Shown here piece by piece: positions 10,867 to 24,790 of a stretch of 64,000 bases of DNA. The notes below the pieces were generated by a model, which was given only the letters and a program-made list of their open reading frames with translations, was not told where the DNA came from and ran no database searches. Source of the stretch: Blasia pusilla (Eukaryota; Marchantiophyta; Marchantiopsida; Blasiales); assembly GCA_050084515.1 (NCBI GenBank), contig CM114272.1, forward strand, positions 7,502,001 through 7,566,000, in the 5' to 3' direction. The stretch's first letter is position 1. Each line of letters starts with the position of its first letter. The position numbers were made by a program, and so were the translations under genes.

Positions 10867-13800
10867 ATGGCGGTTGCGGCTGCGGTGCAATGGACGGCCG
10901 CGCGGGGAATGCAGATGGCGCAGGTCTCCAGGACGTCCCGCGAGGTCGGGATTGAGAGTGGCGGAAGCGGTTCCCGGAGGAATTTGATGCAAGGAATGGG
11001 AGTGGGAGTGGCGGCGGCGGCGTCGATGTCGCTGGAGTTTCTGAAGGCGAGGAGTGGGAGGAGGACGGACGCGCGGACATCGGTTGGCTGCTCCGGTGCA
11101 GGAGGTCAAGAAGTGTTCGCCGTGGGAGATTACTGCCCTCTTTATTCCGATCGGGAATCGGTCAGCGTCTCACCGTCCCCTGTGATGAGCGGAAGAATTG
11201 CGAGGAGTCGGCAAAATTGGGAAGCTAGGAGCGTAGCTACTTCGGTTGATGGAATTTCGGTCGACACTGTCAATTCGCTTTCTGCAGAACAAGGTAAGTT
11301 TCTCTCCTGTCGTCCAGGAGCGAGAATAGAATTGGAATCCGTCAGAGCAATAAGTAAAGAAGGGAATCTGGCGGACCAAGGCTACAACAATAAAAGAAGC
11401 TGGTATTGGGGGGGCGGGGGGGCAATCATGCAGCACGGCTTTCGATGAATACAATAAACAGCCAGAAATCTAGCAGGAAAGTTGGCTAGGAAGAGCTAGC
11501 GTGAGCTGACATTTAAAGATTCGCGAAGTTGGATTATGAATATTGTGTCATTGAGGGATGGTAGAGGACTGCTTTCATGTCGATTTATCGTTAAAGAGGT
11601 TGCTTGTGTAGTCCTACTGATTTTTCGCTTCTTTGCTCAAAACAGTACTTCCTCGAGTGGGAAAAGTGTCACGAGTAACCAAGGAAACCAGCGTGGACGT
11701 GCACCTCAACCTGGATGGAACAGGAATTTGCAGCTGTGATACGGGCATTCCTTTCCTTGATCACATGCTAGATGTAAGTCTTTCCGGGTATCCCTGTTCT
11801 TCAGCTTCTCAATTCTGTATGTGAATCAGAGGTATGATTCACGCCAACATGACAGTGAGTTTCAATTTAATGATCGAACGAGGAATGTACAAGTCGAGCA
11901 TTCTTGGCAAGAAAAAATAAATCCAGGCTTAATAGATAGTGTGGTGAAGAAGAAAGAAATAAAAAAATTTAATGTCCGTGGTAGAAGAGGATACCCTAAA
12001 GGGCGAGTGCACTCTCCTGCTACTCAAGACATCCACAGAGCGAGGCCATCTTGCTTTAAAGAAAACCACAATACTTGCATCTCATAAAACTTTGAAGTGA
12101 AAAATCATATAAGGTCCTTATAGTTGATACCAAACTTTTCGCAGATCAGGGATGCTGTCTAGTGGGTTTCTACTGTGCCACTTTACCTCTGAACTGGTGA
12201 GATACAGCTACCACATTTCTTGCAGTGATTCTAACCAAATTGTGATCCTCCGTAGTTGCAACCAGTTGAAAGAAAACCCTAAATCACAGGGCTGTGTGTG
12301 GACCTCAGGTAGGGGAAATGTCCTCAAATCTGAACAAATTATGCATGACATGCATTGTTTTCATACTCAGTAATGCTGAGATGGGTGTGAAATAATTTTC
12401 TCTGCAGCAACTTGCCTCCCATGGATTGTTGGACGTGAAGGTGGTGGCAAAGGGTGACATCCATATTGATGATCATCATACAAATGAGGACATTGGGCTC
12501 GCTGTGGGGACTGTAAGTCAATCCCCCTTCTTAAGATTGTTAGCAGACAATGTTAGTAATGTCTAATTACTATCCTGAAGAAGAAAGCCTCCGCCAGATG
12601 TAGAGCCTGTTTTGACATCACCTGTTGGAGTTCTGGCAAGTGTTATTCACCCACTTAAGGTGTCTGTATAACATTATCTCTCATCAATGCAATGGTGCAC
12701 TTACAGGCACTACTCCAAGCTCTTGGAGACCGGAAGGGCATCAATCGTTTTGGAGATTTCTCGGCTCCTCTTGATGAAGCTCTTGTGCATGTAGTTCTGG
12801 TAATACTACCCCTTTCATCTTTGTACCTGTAGGAGCTTCTATTCATCCAATGGATGTTTGGGACCATAGTCATGGAGCAAGGTGTTTTAACACATTTCAG
12901 CCAGAGTTGTTCCTTGATCTCAAAGAATGGTCCCATCTCTAACTTGCCTTGTAAACATCGTAATAAATGTGTTCAGTAGGTTCTTATCTATACCTTGACC
13001 ATCCATGTATCAGTCGCTCTGACAGAGTCTACCCTTCATAGTGAGTGCATTTGTTGGCAATATGCATGGGAGTGTTAGGGTGACACTTACTAGGTGGCAT
13101 TAGGAAGAGTTTGATAGAGGTAGTTGTCTTTATATCTCGTTTTCCGGAGTTGGGATGCTGATATATTTGTTACTGTGCTTGCTTCCCTTTGTTCTCTCCT
13201 TTCAGTCAACTTTTTGTTGCTTTTCTAGTTCATTAATTGTCTGAAGCTCCTGGAGTTTATGTCAGGGCATTTTCTTAGTTTGACTGATTCTAGGTGATCC
13301 CAATCTTCAAGCCAGAGTTTAGGACTTTGGTAAAGGATTGGTGTACACGGACTCGAGAGTCATGAAACAAAAGAAACGGTGATGCAGGGAAAGGGGGAGA
13401 GAGGGAAGAAAGTAAAGTAGAGTAATGGACCAAAGTTTGAGGAGGGAGAACTGCAAAATGCCTTTTAGTTAAGAGCAGAAATCATGAAGGAAGGGGGCTT
13501 AAGTACAAAGAAACCACCTCTAGATACTTTTGGAAAGGCAGCCAAGATATTTGAGACCTTATCAAATTTGAGAATGTGTTGATTTTCCCCTCCTTGAAAC
13601 CAGCAAACTTACATCATCAATGGTGTGATTGCAGGATTTGTCGGGGAGGCCATTTTTGGGATATGATGTTCATATACCTACTGAGCGAGTGGGCACCTAC
13701 GATACGCAGGTGCATACTAAAGATTTTGGCTGTTCACTGGTGTACATGAAGTATAACATTCTTATACTACTATGATCTCTCCGTTTCACAAGATGTTAAT

Positions 13801-15135
13801 TTAGGTGTCTAGACTTGGATGCCACAAATACTTCTTTTCTGATTTTTCAAATTCTTAATGACAATAAATGGTGCATGCAGTTAGTTGAGCACTTTTTCCA
13901 ATCAGTGGTGAACACTTCGGGAATGACTCTCCATATTCGGCAGGTATACTCGGAGCTTGAGCTTCATTGATAATATGGATATTGAAAAGGTAGATCAGCA
14001 AACGTATCTTCTTGTGCAATATCAGAACTAGCATCAGCTAACCCATCCATCATTTCAGTGTGCAAAATCAGCAAATCATTTCCTAGCTCTTTACTAACCA
14101 GATCCCTGTCCCAGTGTGACTCTCCTTCTGATCTATCAAATCCTAAGGAGGATTCCACATAGCCACACATTGCACTCACAACACAGATCCTCAGATGTCT
14201 CCAGCGCAAAGTTCACACATGGCTCTCATCACCAAGCACTAGCAGTCTCCAGTAGCTATCTGGAGAAAACGACCTGCCTTCTCGCGAGACTCTAGCATAC
14301 ACAGAGCTCAATCTCGGTCTCCTCTTCTTTTCTCTCAGATCACTCCGCAGCAGGGCCAGTGCTGCATGACACACCAAGTGCCTCAGGAGTTCTCACCAAA
14401 AGCTGTGCAAGCTGTACAATGATTATCTGACTCTAGTCAGACATCCTGTATACAGGAGACAGGGCACTTCTGAGCCGTAGCTCTTCTCAACTGATCCTAA
14501 CCCTAAGTAGATGATTGTGGCTAACCTTATCTGGAGATTACCCTAAAAGATAGCAGAGCTCTAAGTTAGTATCTAGCCAACAAGATTTACGGCATGACTA
14601 AACTGGGGATTAACATTTTTCAACAATGGATAGGAACAGCTCATGGGAGATCAAGATATGAGGATACAGATATTTGCTCACAATTATCAGGATGAGCAAA
14701 CTGGACAATTGCCAGCTCCATACTTTGAGCTCCTTTGAACATTGGGACTGGATTTCATGTGAATAGGTTGTGAAGTAAAGTCCATTTTTTTATTGAATCG
14801 CTTATCCGGAGCCCTTCTGGAATGCAGCTTGCAGGCAAAAATTCACACCACATAATTGAGGCTACTTTTAAGGCGTTTGCAAGAGCTCTCCGGCAGGCTA
14901 TGGAGTATGATGTGAGAAGAAAGGGAACAATTCCCAGGTAGATAAAGCTGCTACCATATATCAAAACCATGATGGCCACTTTTCCACTCATTCTGCTTGG
15001 AAGAAATCATGCAACCCATTGTTTGATTCCTTTTTGCCACGCCCTGTAAATGATATCTCAGAGTGGAGTTTCATTATGACTCAAATATTTCCTTTTGTTT
15101 TGTGCAGCTCCAAGGGTGTTCTCTCTCGAGCATAA
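10867..15135 (+). CDS. HISN5: Imidazoleglycerol-phosphate dehydratase (histidine biosynthesis)
   Basis: IGPD removes water from imidazole glycerol phosphate to give imidazole acetol phosphate, a Mn-dependent step of histidine synthesis in plastids; the family forms 24-mers. Coding exons: 10867-11293, 11646-11773, 12408-12512, 12707-12799, 13635-13709, 13881-13943, 14828-14937 and 15108-15135. All have GT-AG borders and the phases agree, giving 342 aa. Metal and active-site blocks are intact: [12 protein letters not shown] (residues 174-185), IDDHHTNED (205-213), [10 protein letters not shown], and GKNSHHIIE (300-308). The protein ends SSKGVLSRA, as in plant IGPDs. The first 140 or so residues are not conserved and are rich in Ser, Arg and Ala, as expected of a plastid transit peptide. 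They are longer than in Arabidopsis (about 270 aa total there). The start was chosen because GGCGATGG is a good initiation context and nothing upstream in frame starts with ATG. Confidence 0.95.
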
Positions 15136-18100
15136 TTCTGGAGCAAAAAGCCTATTGTCTGCATGCAAGTGCCTGCTAATGAAAAACAACTTTGAATCAG
15201 TGTAATGTGATTACTTTTGGATGAGAATTGTTGATCCACAAGAGCAGGGCACATCAGGTCCAGGGAGAGTGGTGCAAATGCTTCCGCTTTGTTAAGCCAC
15301 TCCAACTTCCATGGAGGAGTAAGAGGTTGGGTCAATCTTAGCCACATCGGTGGCACAGTACAGAAAAATTATCAACGTATGAATTGAATGTAAAGCGGCT
15401 TTCTGTAGCCTATGGCATATATAAGCATAGATAGTAGATTTATCTATGTTTTCTCATGGGAAATCATTCACCCTCCGCATGCTGTTTATTACTATGTATG
15501 GCAGGAAGATCATTATCTGTAATATCTGAGAATTTACCAAGTGTTTCCCAAATTGAGATCATGGGAAGTTTGAAAATAAGGCATTATTCTTGCAAGTGTT
15601 CTCCCCGTGGACCAGCAGTTCAGAAGGTGAAAGAAATTTCTCCTTCGTTTAGTCCAAAGCTACCATGGAGATGTCCTGTGAAGAAACCCATCCGTGAATA
15701 AAAGCAGCCAAGAATTGCAAGCTGCTGGTGACTAACACCTACGTTGCCTTTAATATAAGATAGTCTTCATAAATCCCATGGACTAGTAGTCTATTTGAAA
15801 TCCCCTTAGGAACGGCAAACTTAAGTGTATGGCAGTTCGGGTGCTACATTCACTCAATGAATGGTGGGTGAGAGTAGAACTTGGGCAAGTTTTTGAATTA
15901 CTATGGGAAGCAAGATGGCCGGCTGCCCTCTTCACGGATGAAGGTACCAGATGTTGATAGGACTCAGCTAGCACGATTTGCGGGTGCCTTTTAATGTCAT
16001 CCAAACTGTTCATTAGTGTAGGGTGCATCAGAGTCTGGACTTCCCAATCGTGTGGAGAAGTCAGAAAATCCTGTAATCTAGAAATGCAATTGGGAACGTG
16101 TACAAGTAGGATGAATGCACCTAATCATCTCACAATACTGTCATGACGTGTTAAGAAAAGTCTAGAGCGCCCATAACATGTAGCCAAGTGATAGGGAAGT
16201 ATCCCTGTAATAATCCGTCCGTGTTGATAATGAGGGTCAAATTTCAGTATGAAGGTCTCGCAAACTTTTGAACTGAACCTGTAAAAGTTTGCAGCATCCT
16301 ATTAGAAGTAGTCTCTCCATCTTCCATTCAGGAGAGAAGTGTCTGTACAGGAGAAGGTAACTTCTCAATGTTATCATACCATTCGGCTGCACTGAGCTTC
16401 CTATCACCCTTCGTGATGCAAGAGAATATGGGCTTTAATTCTTCTTACCTGCCCCCTGAATTCACCTCTTGTTCGTCTTCCACGAACTGACGGCCCTAAA
16501 TTTACATATCTCACTTTACGCTTAACGTCCCTCTCCATGCAGTGTTTCATAATATACTCCTCTCCTTCCATCGTCTTTGTGAAATCCCAACATTTCACCG
16601 GCTCCCTAGATTTGCTTGTGCCTGTCACCTACTTGGTAATAGCCAAGTAGGTGTCCAATACGGATAAAAAAGGAAGATGGTCAGTATACGTAGGTGTCCA
16701 GAAGTAGATCCTAGATGGCAGAGTATCCTTGATTTGCTTGCCTGTCACCTTTTCGGTGATAGCTCATCTTATACGAGTCTCCCACACCTTGAGTGCTCAC
16801 TAACAGCCTCAGATCCGGTGTGGAACACAATGCCCTCAGAAACTCCTTTTTCCCAACCCATGCATCCCCTCTGCCATCCTGAGCTAACTACTTTGTAGGA
16901 CGCTCCAGTGATACTACGCCATCTTAAGACCGGGCACAGTATGTGACAGAATCTCGCGGCTCTCGAGGAGATTCATCAAGAGTACGAGTCCAGACTCCAG
17001 GGCAGGTGCTTACATGAGTCTGGTGTACGTGGAACCGGGGAAGTGATGAAATGGTGTGAGTGCAGGTCCTGCAACTGAGGTTTGTCAGACTGTACAAACC
17101 CAGGTAGAGGTCCACGAGTGTGTTGATGTATTCAAAACAGTCACGTTGTTGGAAATGGTGCTTTACCTTTTTCGTATTAAACTCGACGGGATTAGGAGGC
17201 AAATGAATACTACTGACTGCACAGGACTCATGGGCCGATGACTTGAACACGTCAATAGATGGACAAAAGATTCGAATTGAACTCCAAGTCTGTCCCATGG
17301 AGCATCTCGCACTGTAAGTCACGTCTCAGTCGTAATGCAGAAGAAAGTTGAGCACTGGACCCAGATCATCTTCGCTCAAGTCCTCAAGGAGCCCATGGAT
17401 ACCATTGTAGAGTGTAATGGAGAAGACCTGCAGGCTACATAAAGTAAGTGGCGTACATCTAAGGGTGGTAATGAGCCGGTACCTACAGGCAATCCATATC
17501 AGTTGGTGGCGAGAATGCCAGAGCTATGATTCCTGCAAGCCTCCATGATCAAGAACTCAAGGTCCACAAAACATCTGCCATGCTAAGATCTAGAGAAGAA
17601 GCAAGGCAGACAGGCTGTGGAGAAAGGAAGACTATAGTGACATCCACAAAAACCAGGCAAGTACAGCTACAGAGCACGATGAGACCTAAAACTTTCGAGG
17701 ACATCCAAAATATAATGTTCTTAATTGATGATCTGTAGCACAGGAACACTTCCATTGAAATAGAATCATTTGAGCGAAAGATGAAATAATGGTAGCATTG
17801 GAAAGTATGATCGTAGTTTGAATTCATGATGGTAGGCTATCAGAGTGTTCATAGCAACAAACACTAATGACAGGAGGGCATGCATATGGAGTCCTGCTCC
17901 AACATGGACAAACAATCATAGCTGTCGCTCCAAAACAGATAACAGTAGCAACAGTGCAATACTCCGGACACAAAGCTGTTGACACAACTGGAATATTGAC
18001 AATAAGGCGGATCATGTGAGCAGAATTTGATGAGCTCATTCATCTTCACAAAGAAATTTCATTACACCAAAATTTGCTTCACAATCAGGGACTGCTTTCA

Positions 18101-18933
18101 TAGCCACCAAGTCCCTTCACTTTGTGCACTATCAGGGCTCTTTACTAATACAAGGGATTCCTGATCCATAAATCGGCCTCTGTGCACATGAGCTTGAATC
18201 TCATGTCTATGTGTGCATTCAACCGCCACCGTGCTCTAGGCCACAAAAGACCCGATAGGTTAGGCTGGCCCTTGGTCTACTTTTAACTAAAGGACATTAA
18301 CAGAGCTAATGTGATCACCAGGTTTGCCAGTGAAAAAGTGGGACAACTGGCTTTGCAGGAATGGTCATCTACACCATATTTACCCACATGTAAGAGTGAG
18401 TGAATGAAAAGAAGGGTGGAAAGCTAACACATGTCAATGACCCAAAAAGACAATCGTGTGTATCTCTTCATAGTAAAGCCGGGCTAACCATGTATAAACA
18501 ATAACGGGTTGCAAGAGAGGAGGTGTCTCTACTTATTGGAAGGTCTGGGAAAATACAAATCAGAACTGCTGCATCGGTTGATGCACAATCTCATCTCCAA
18601 GTCTAACCAAAACAGGTCCGTGTCACAAGCTGAACCACGGTTGCACCAGATGAATCCGAATAGACTATCGTACACTCTTGGTAGAAAATTTATCAACTAT
18701 ACTGACCCCTCGATATTGCTGGGGAAAGGGCAGGTAAGAGAAACTGTAAACGAGATGAAATTACAGTAGGCACAAACAGGAAAAGGTTGTTGCAGAGGAA
18801 CCCTGACCTGTGTTGGGGATAGTTAACAGTATGGAGGCTTAGTTTTTCATAATGATTTCAACAAAATAGAAGGTGGGGATGTGGAGATGGGAAGGGGAGT
18901 CTGTAGGCACTTCATAGCAGATTCTGATCTCTC
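15136..18933. other. Intergenic region between convergent genes
   Basis: No further gene recognised. The first part should hold the 3' UTR of the dehydratase; an AATAAA at 15697-15702 is a candidate polyadenylation signal (weak evidence). The right part should hold the 3' UTR of the minus-strand GATA gene. A perfect 11-bp inverted repeat (CACCTACTTGG, 6-nt loop) lies at 16626-16653. A diverged copy of its flank (GATTTGCTTG..CCTGTCACC) recurs near 16732. The short open frames show no domain. Confidence 0.5.
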
Positions 18934-21900
18934 TCACATCAGCATCCTGCCCGGGTTCAGAACAGTTCCATTTGGTAGTGCATGTCCTGGTCCCACACAT
19001 GAATTGTTCCAGAGAAGGCCCCACTCAGCTGGACTGGTATCCATGTGCCAAGTATTACTCATGATCAGCCCTCCACTCTCCAATTGATTTGCATCACCTT
19101 CTTCCTCTTTCATGGATTTTGTCTTTACCCAGGATGGTTGCTGCAGCAGCTCTGCTTGTTGGAACGACATAGGATTCGGTACATCGAAGAGAAGTGAGTC
19201 TGCCTCACTACAATCCATAACCCCAATATCCATGTATTCGTCTCCAATGTTGGACCCCCTCTCTGCAGCAGAGAGAAAAGGGCTGTTGCTAAGGAAGCAA
19301 GCGCCCTCATTCTTGGCCCCTGCTTCCATTCCAACAGCTTCATTGGAACAGCTTCCAATATCTGATTTTATGGACATTCCATGCTTCATTGGATTGGTGT
19401 TGTAAGAAGCAGTTGTCGTAGGAAAGGAAGAAAATGAGCCTGTGAAGGCACTCGTCTTTCCACCTTTAAATTGATCTTCTACTTCTGCACCCACAAACAA
19501 ACAGCAAATGAGACGACCAGAGAGTTTACTCTAACCTCCTGGATTTCCCCCCTTCAACAACTTTTACATGCAACCCCAACGTAGTACAAGATTTTGCTGG
19601 CACTATGACAAACATTCAGACAAGTTAGTCAGGGACATGAACTGTAGGATAAGAAAAATGTTATTTACTCTCAGAGGCTCGTCCTGCCACATGTTTGGCT
19701 CCATAAAATCCACTAGATCCGGACGGTGCGGATCCTGGAGAATTCACACCCTTCATCTTATCCTTGCTTGACTCCTTCTGATGGTGCATTCCCTGGAAGG
19801 AGTTCACAACAACCAATGAAGGAAACAATTACCTCATGCAAGTGATCATAATGAACCAGGTGTAACTCCACCCCAAGAAGAATTATGAAGGTGAGTAACT
19901 CACAACTAACCTATTACTACCTGCCTTAGTCAACAAAACCCATGGGCTCTGGTGAGGGTATGGTGACTTCGAGCACTGTCATTAACAAGACTTCACTAGC
20001 TAATGTACTGACCATTCCCATCCTAAAATTCCACATAAGTGACTCCTGCATTGGACAGATGGCCTTCAACTACACGAAATGTCGTCACCTTCAATAGGGT
20101 TTCATAAAATGAGAATATACCTCTTAAAAAAATTCTGAGGCACATGCACTTCTTGTCAAAGTCTACCATTCTGACTCAAAAAAAATTGGGATAAGCTCCA
20201 TGCGCTACCCAGACTCGACATCCAAATTTGAGAACTTTGGCAAACTATACAGGCACCTCTTGTGAAGGATGACTCTCTAAATGCATCACTTTCAAGAGAA
20301 TCATCAGTGTGGTGCATCTCTTGACTGCGTCATTGTCGGGGTAGGAATCCAGAATACATGGATCTACTAAGATAACTTCCTCATTAGGGCAAGGGGGAAA
20401 AATTAGAATGACAACAAACCTTTGTACAATCTACAGATCCCCTTCGCTTGTTGCGATTTTGAAGCTGGGAACACCGTTCCATCCATCCAGAGCCTGTCAA
20501 GTCCGTTAAAGTAATGAGCTGCTGGAAGTGCTGCAATATGCGTTGGTTTATACCCGGCTCCGACAAATCAAACATCCCTTCCGATAGGAGATGTTGAAAA
20601 TTGGCAAGAGCTCCTTCAAACTGGGCACTGTTGAACATAAATTTTAAACTGCATCCACACCATACCAACCAGTAAACACAACCACTTCTACAGAAGAGCA
20701 GGTATATTCACTCCCAGTATCTGACACTCAAAGCAGACCCAAAAGTTTAAAAACAGCATTATCCCAAGAAGTATTTGATCTTCATGGCACCTGAAGAAGC
20801 TTTAAGTTGAGTGAAAGCTAGCATGGGCAAGCTCCAACAAGGACAGGAGTCGATGAACAGGCATTACTCCTCCTCATTCACAAGAGTCCCTAAGCTATCC
20901 AGTCATGCATGTACTTCAAAGAAGGCTGAAGGGGTCAATTGACTAAAGTAGATACATGTCATTGTGAGTAGATAAAAAAAAGTAGGACAGGTGCTGGGGC
21001 TTCCATCAAGGGAACTCTTCTCCATCCATTCTTACTTGCAAGCAGTTCCATTTTATGTCAAGATGACTCCATGACAAACACACCTTTCAGGGATTCTTGC
21101 TACATCCGCTGAAGACACAAACTGCATCAAGTGGCCTTGGTCTTGCTCCGTCAGAAGGCCCGTAAAAGTGTCAAAGTTGACTATGTCCTGAGAGAATGGG
21201 TAAAAGAGTTTAATAGGTACGGCTCTGAAGATCAAGATAAAACAGCAGATGTGGTAGGGTACAAAGCAGGACTTTAGTACATCACATATGCAGCGAATAC
21301 TTACTTTCATCTCCAAGAAAACCAATGGGGATTGACAGCTTTGTAACACATCGCGCTTGTTGTATGGAAAATTCTCTCTGCAAATACAGTAAGCAAGGAG
21401 AGGCTTCAGCTGCTAGGCAGGCACATGAAATGAGTGCCTCGTGAAATGTCCAAAGCTATAATTCAATTGAACATCATCATCGCATTATTATTCCGGATTC
21501 TTTCTTTACTTTCTCCTCATCTAGGCTAATAGCAATAAGCAATTATACATTTCTTCACATAACAACAAAGCATGTTATACAAACAGCCTGAACTCAGAAC
21601 TCACAAAAGGGCCTTATTCGGTATCAAGTGTTTCTCGGCATGCAACCGTCCGGCCTCTGACTTCCTTGATACTTGTTTTGCCTTATCCTTGCCTCGTACA
21701 ACTGATCCTTTATCAATCCCATGGAAATCCTGGACGAAAGAAGGTCCACTTTCTGATTCACTGTGCCCTAAACCTTGGAAGGATTCGTGGCCCTTGTTGT
21801 CAACTAAAAATAAACTGGTTTCAGACTCTGGTTCTTCTGCTACTGATACAGGTTGCCTTAAAAAAACACTACCGAGGCCTATCTCTACAGCCACCAGTGA

Positions 21901-24790
21901 AGGATTACGACACTGAATAAATTGTGCTTCACTAGATGAGCAAGTCACAGGGGGTGATATCGATGCAGGATCAAGTATTATTGATGTGAGAGTTCTTGTT
22001 AGTTTATCTACTGGTGCTCGATTCCGTAAAGTAGGACTCCGCTTCTTGGAGGGTATACGATGATCCCAAGGTGGTCCAAGGACTGCACAGACGAACCAAT
22101 TTCTAAATGTAAATGCCGGAGTCCGGCTGAATTACAACTTATGTTCGACAGATACATCCCATCTACACATTTAAAAGATCACAACTTTCGGAAGTGGGGA
22201 ACAGGGCAAAACACGGCATTGGTGTAAAAAATGAGAATGGATAAATTGTTAAACCTGGGAGGACTTTTGTTGTGAAGCTTCCTCGCTTCACTGAGCACTC
22301 GGAACCAGATATTCCTGAACCAGAGCAAGACCTAGACGCTGTGTCCTCTTCATACCCCTTGGAAAAAGATTGATCGGCCCTAAATTGACCAGTCTCTTGC
22401 TCGGCTCGGCCGTCACATGGCTCCTTTCGCTTGTGTGACCGTTGCTCTGCATTTTTATGGGAGCCCTTCTTTCCTCGTGACCACTTCAGATCTACAGAAG
22501 CCTCCGAGTTGACTGCAAAGCCCCCAGAGTGCATGGGCATGTAATTGAGTAGAGTACCCTTTGTCCTCCATCTCGAACCACATGCATTGCAAAGAACTGG
22601 CTTCTCTGGAGGTCCATTTCGCCATAATGGAGTTGCTGCAAACATTGTCATTGGTCAATTAACCCTTCTTCTGCATAGCAAGGGTGGTACCCTTTCAATG
22701 TATCAATCGTATTCTGGTACGAATATCAATAGGTTGGCAAAATAAGTCAATTCCTCCAGAATCATCCACACATATCATGTGTACCATCAACATGGAAGAA
22801 AATCTTTGCATTCTCATCAACAGAATCATGAACACAAGTTTGGACAAGGAACATCCATAAGGTTTCTAACTATCAGTGTGCAGGCAGTTGTTGCAAGAAT
22901 GAGATACCAACAACCACTAATCAACATACTGTCAAGATAGAGCACTCAAAACTTATTGTGCAAATCTTCCAACTTGTGTGCCTTGAGTGTGAAGTGATAG
23001 AAAATGGAAGATCCGAACCCAATCCTTCACTGGTAGATCGTCTGCATGGTTCAGAGAAAAATACACATGGCCATCATTGGAGTCCTGATCTAGTGTCAGA
23101 TGGATCTTTGAACCTTCTATGACTGGTTCTTGGAAGAACTGGTTTGGAGAGAGAACTTGTGGTGGGCACTACAATAGCTGTGCCTTCCACAGGAAAGCAC
23201 AAGTGCAGATTCTTGAGAGACAAATTCGCATTCAAGGATTGGAGGAATGATTACGACTGGGTCACACTATGTGCTACAACAGCTCTGTAACAAAGGATAA
23301 TCAGGGACAGGAAGAGTTCGGTGTCATTGGTCTCAGCATTGAGTTCCCTCTGAGTAAAATGGTACAAGCATTTGCAGTCTAAATATCTTGAAGGCTCCAC
23401 TGCCCAGAGGTAAATAGGACAGACTTTTTCCTTTCATTATGTAAGATGCACTAAGAAGAAAAGTATATATTTTATCTTTTGTTAACTTCTGAGCCTTGCC
23501 TTGATCCTTGGCATGTTCAGAATGGCCAGATATGAACCTCATCCCTTCTTCATATAATATTGGAGGAGGTCAAGAGCAGAAAACTCACCTCTTGAGGACA
23601 CTCTCAATCCGAAGTACAATCTAGTAGGGCCAAAAATAACAGAGAGACATTAATTTAATTCTACTTGTTGAATGACCTTAGGTGGCTGTGAATAATTTGA
23701 TACCGTGAACCCAGCAGTTTGGAAGGCTGCACAGGAATTACCATGTTTCGATGTAGGTAGATATCCTAGACAAGCTTTCGATGAGCTCTTGATTTTGAGA
23801 AAATGAGGGTATCCCACTACCGTGGTTCTTTTCATACTAATCAGGGAGGTCCCACTGTCAAATTCATTGCTTTTATCCAAAAAGCTTTCGACAAACAGTG
23901 GCACAAGTATAAGTACATGGTTGCAAAATTGGTTTGCATGTTTCTTATGATCCATATTATATTGGCACGAGTTTTTGATAGATGACCAGTTTCTTGGAGT
24001 ACAGAGACTTTGAGCATCGCCTTCCACCCCATAATGCTGGTGGGTTAATCATAAGGAATGCCCAAAAATGCCAGAGAATGTGTCTGAAGAGATAAAGGAT
24101 TGCTTAACTGACTAATCATATAATTCACCCTAAGTAGAGCAGCTCTGCTTACGAGGTTTATCACTTTCAAAAGCAGCAGACGCTAATTCTATCTGGAAGT
24201 ATTTTACATAGTATGGCAGTGCAGGTGGCCTGCAGACTTTCGAACAAAATCGTCAAAGAATGCTTCCGTATTCCAAATTCTGATGATGCAGAGAATCAGC
24301 AAGGGCCAGATTGAGGACCACAGGCCAGCTTGTCACTCAGACCTTCATCCCTCTAACAGGCAGGTTCATGTGAGGAACGGAAACAAAGACAGGCATAATT
24401 GGTTGCATGCCAACAAGGCAAGGGGCGAAAAGTCCGCTCCTCATACGTGTAACCAATTATTCTTAGGAACACCGTATAAGGAGTTCACTGCAGGTGTCGA
24501 ATTCCAAATGAGGTGCGGGAGGGTGTCTAGGAGCTTTGAAGTGACAGGAAACAAAGTCTGCCACAATTGACTCCACCACCTGACTAGAGTTGCAGTTTCG
24601 CAGGCAATTTGACACCTCAAAGGAAATGGAAATTTGTGGCAGACACATCAAGTCAGCATGAAGTCTGTCTTCTCTTGTCTCTCTTCAGTTGTGATTCAGT
24701 TTCATCGATGCTTCTTGCAATAGTACATGAAGGGGAGCAGGAGAACTTACTTGAAATGCCACAATGACAGCAGGGGCCTTGCTTCCCCAT
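18934..24790 (-). CDS. GATA26: GATA26/27-type zinc-finger protein with ASXH/DEUBAD-like region
   Basis: A nuclear protein combining one GATA zinc finger with an Asx-homology (DEUBAD-like) region, as in Arabidopsis GATA26 and GATA27; a role in transcription or chromatin is inferred from that family. Minus-strand coding exons: 24790-24751, 22635-22255, 22082-21605, 21377-21305, 21187-21084, 20648-20420, 19792-19669 and 19484-18934. All phases match, giving 659 aa. The start [11 protein letters not shown] is nearly the family consensus. The finger is C7-x2-C10-x18-C29-x2-C32 with [19 protein letters not shown]. The PSKKRS and [10 protein letters not shown] blocks (exon 3) and the region of about residues 300-435 ([46 protein letters not shown]) match the conserved second half. 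The C-terminal part has [17 protein letters not shown], also family-typical. The 2.1-kb first intron splits the finger between its two Cys pairs. Orthology to GATA26 rather than GATA27 is not resolved. Confidence 0.92.

Noticed and set aside
10628-11109. Minus-strand open frames over the dehydratase exon 1
   Set aside because: They are antisense shadows of a GC-rich coding exon.
16924-17322. 132-codon minus-strand open frame between the two left genes
   Set aside because: No recognisable family and no clear coding pattern; it may be chance.
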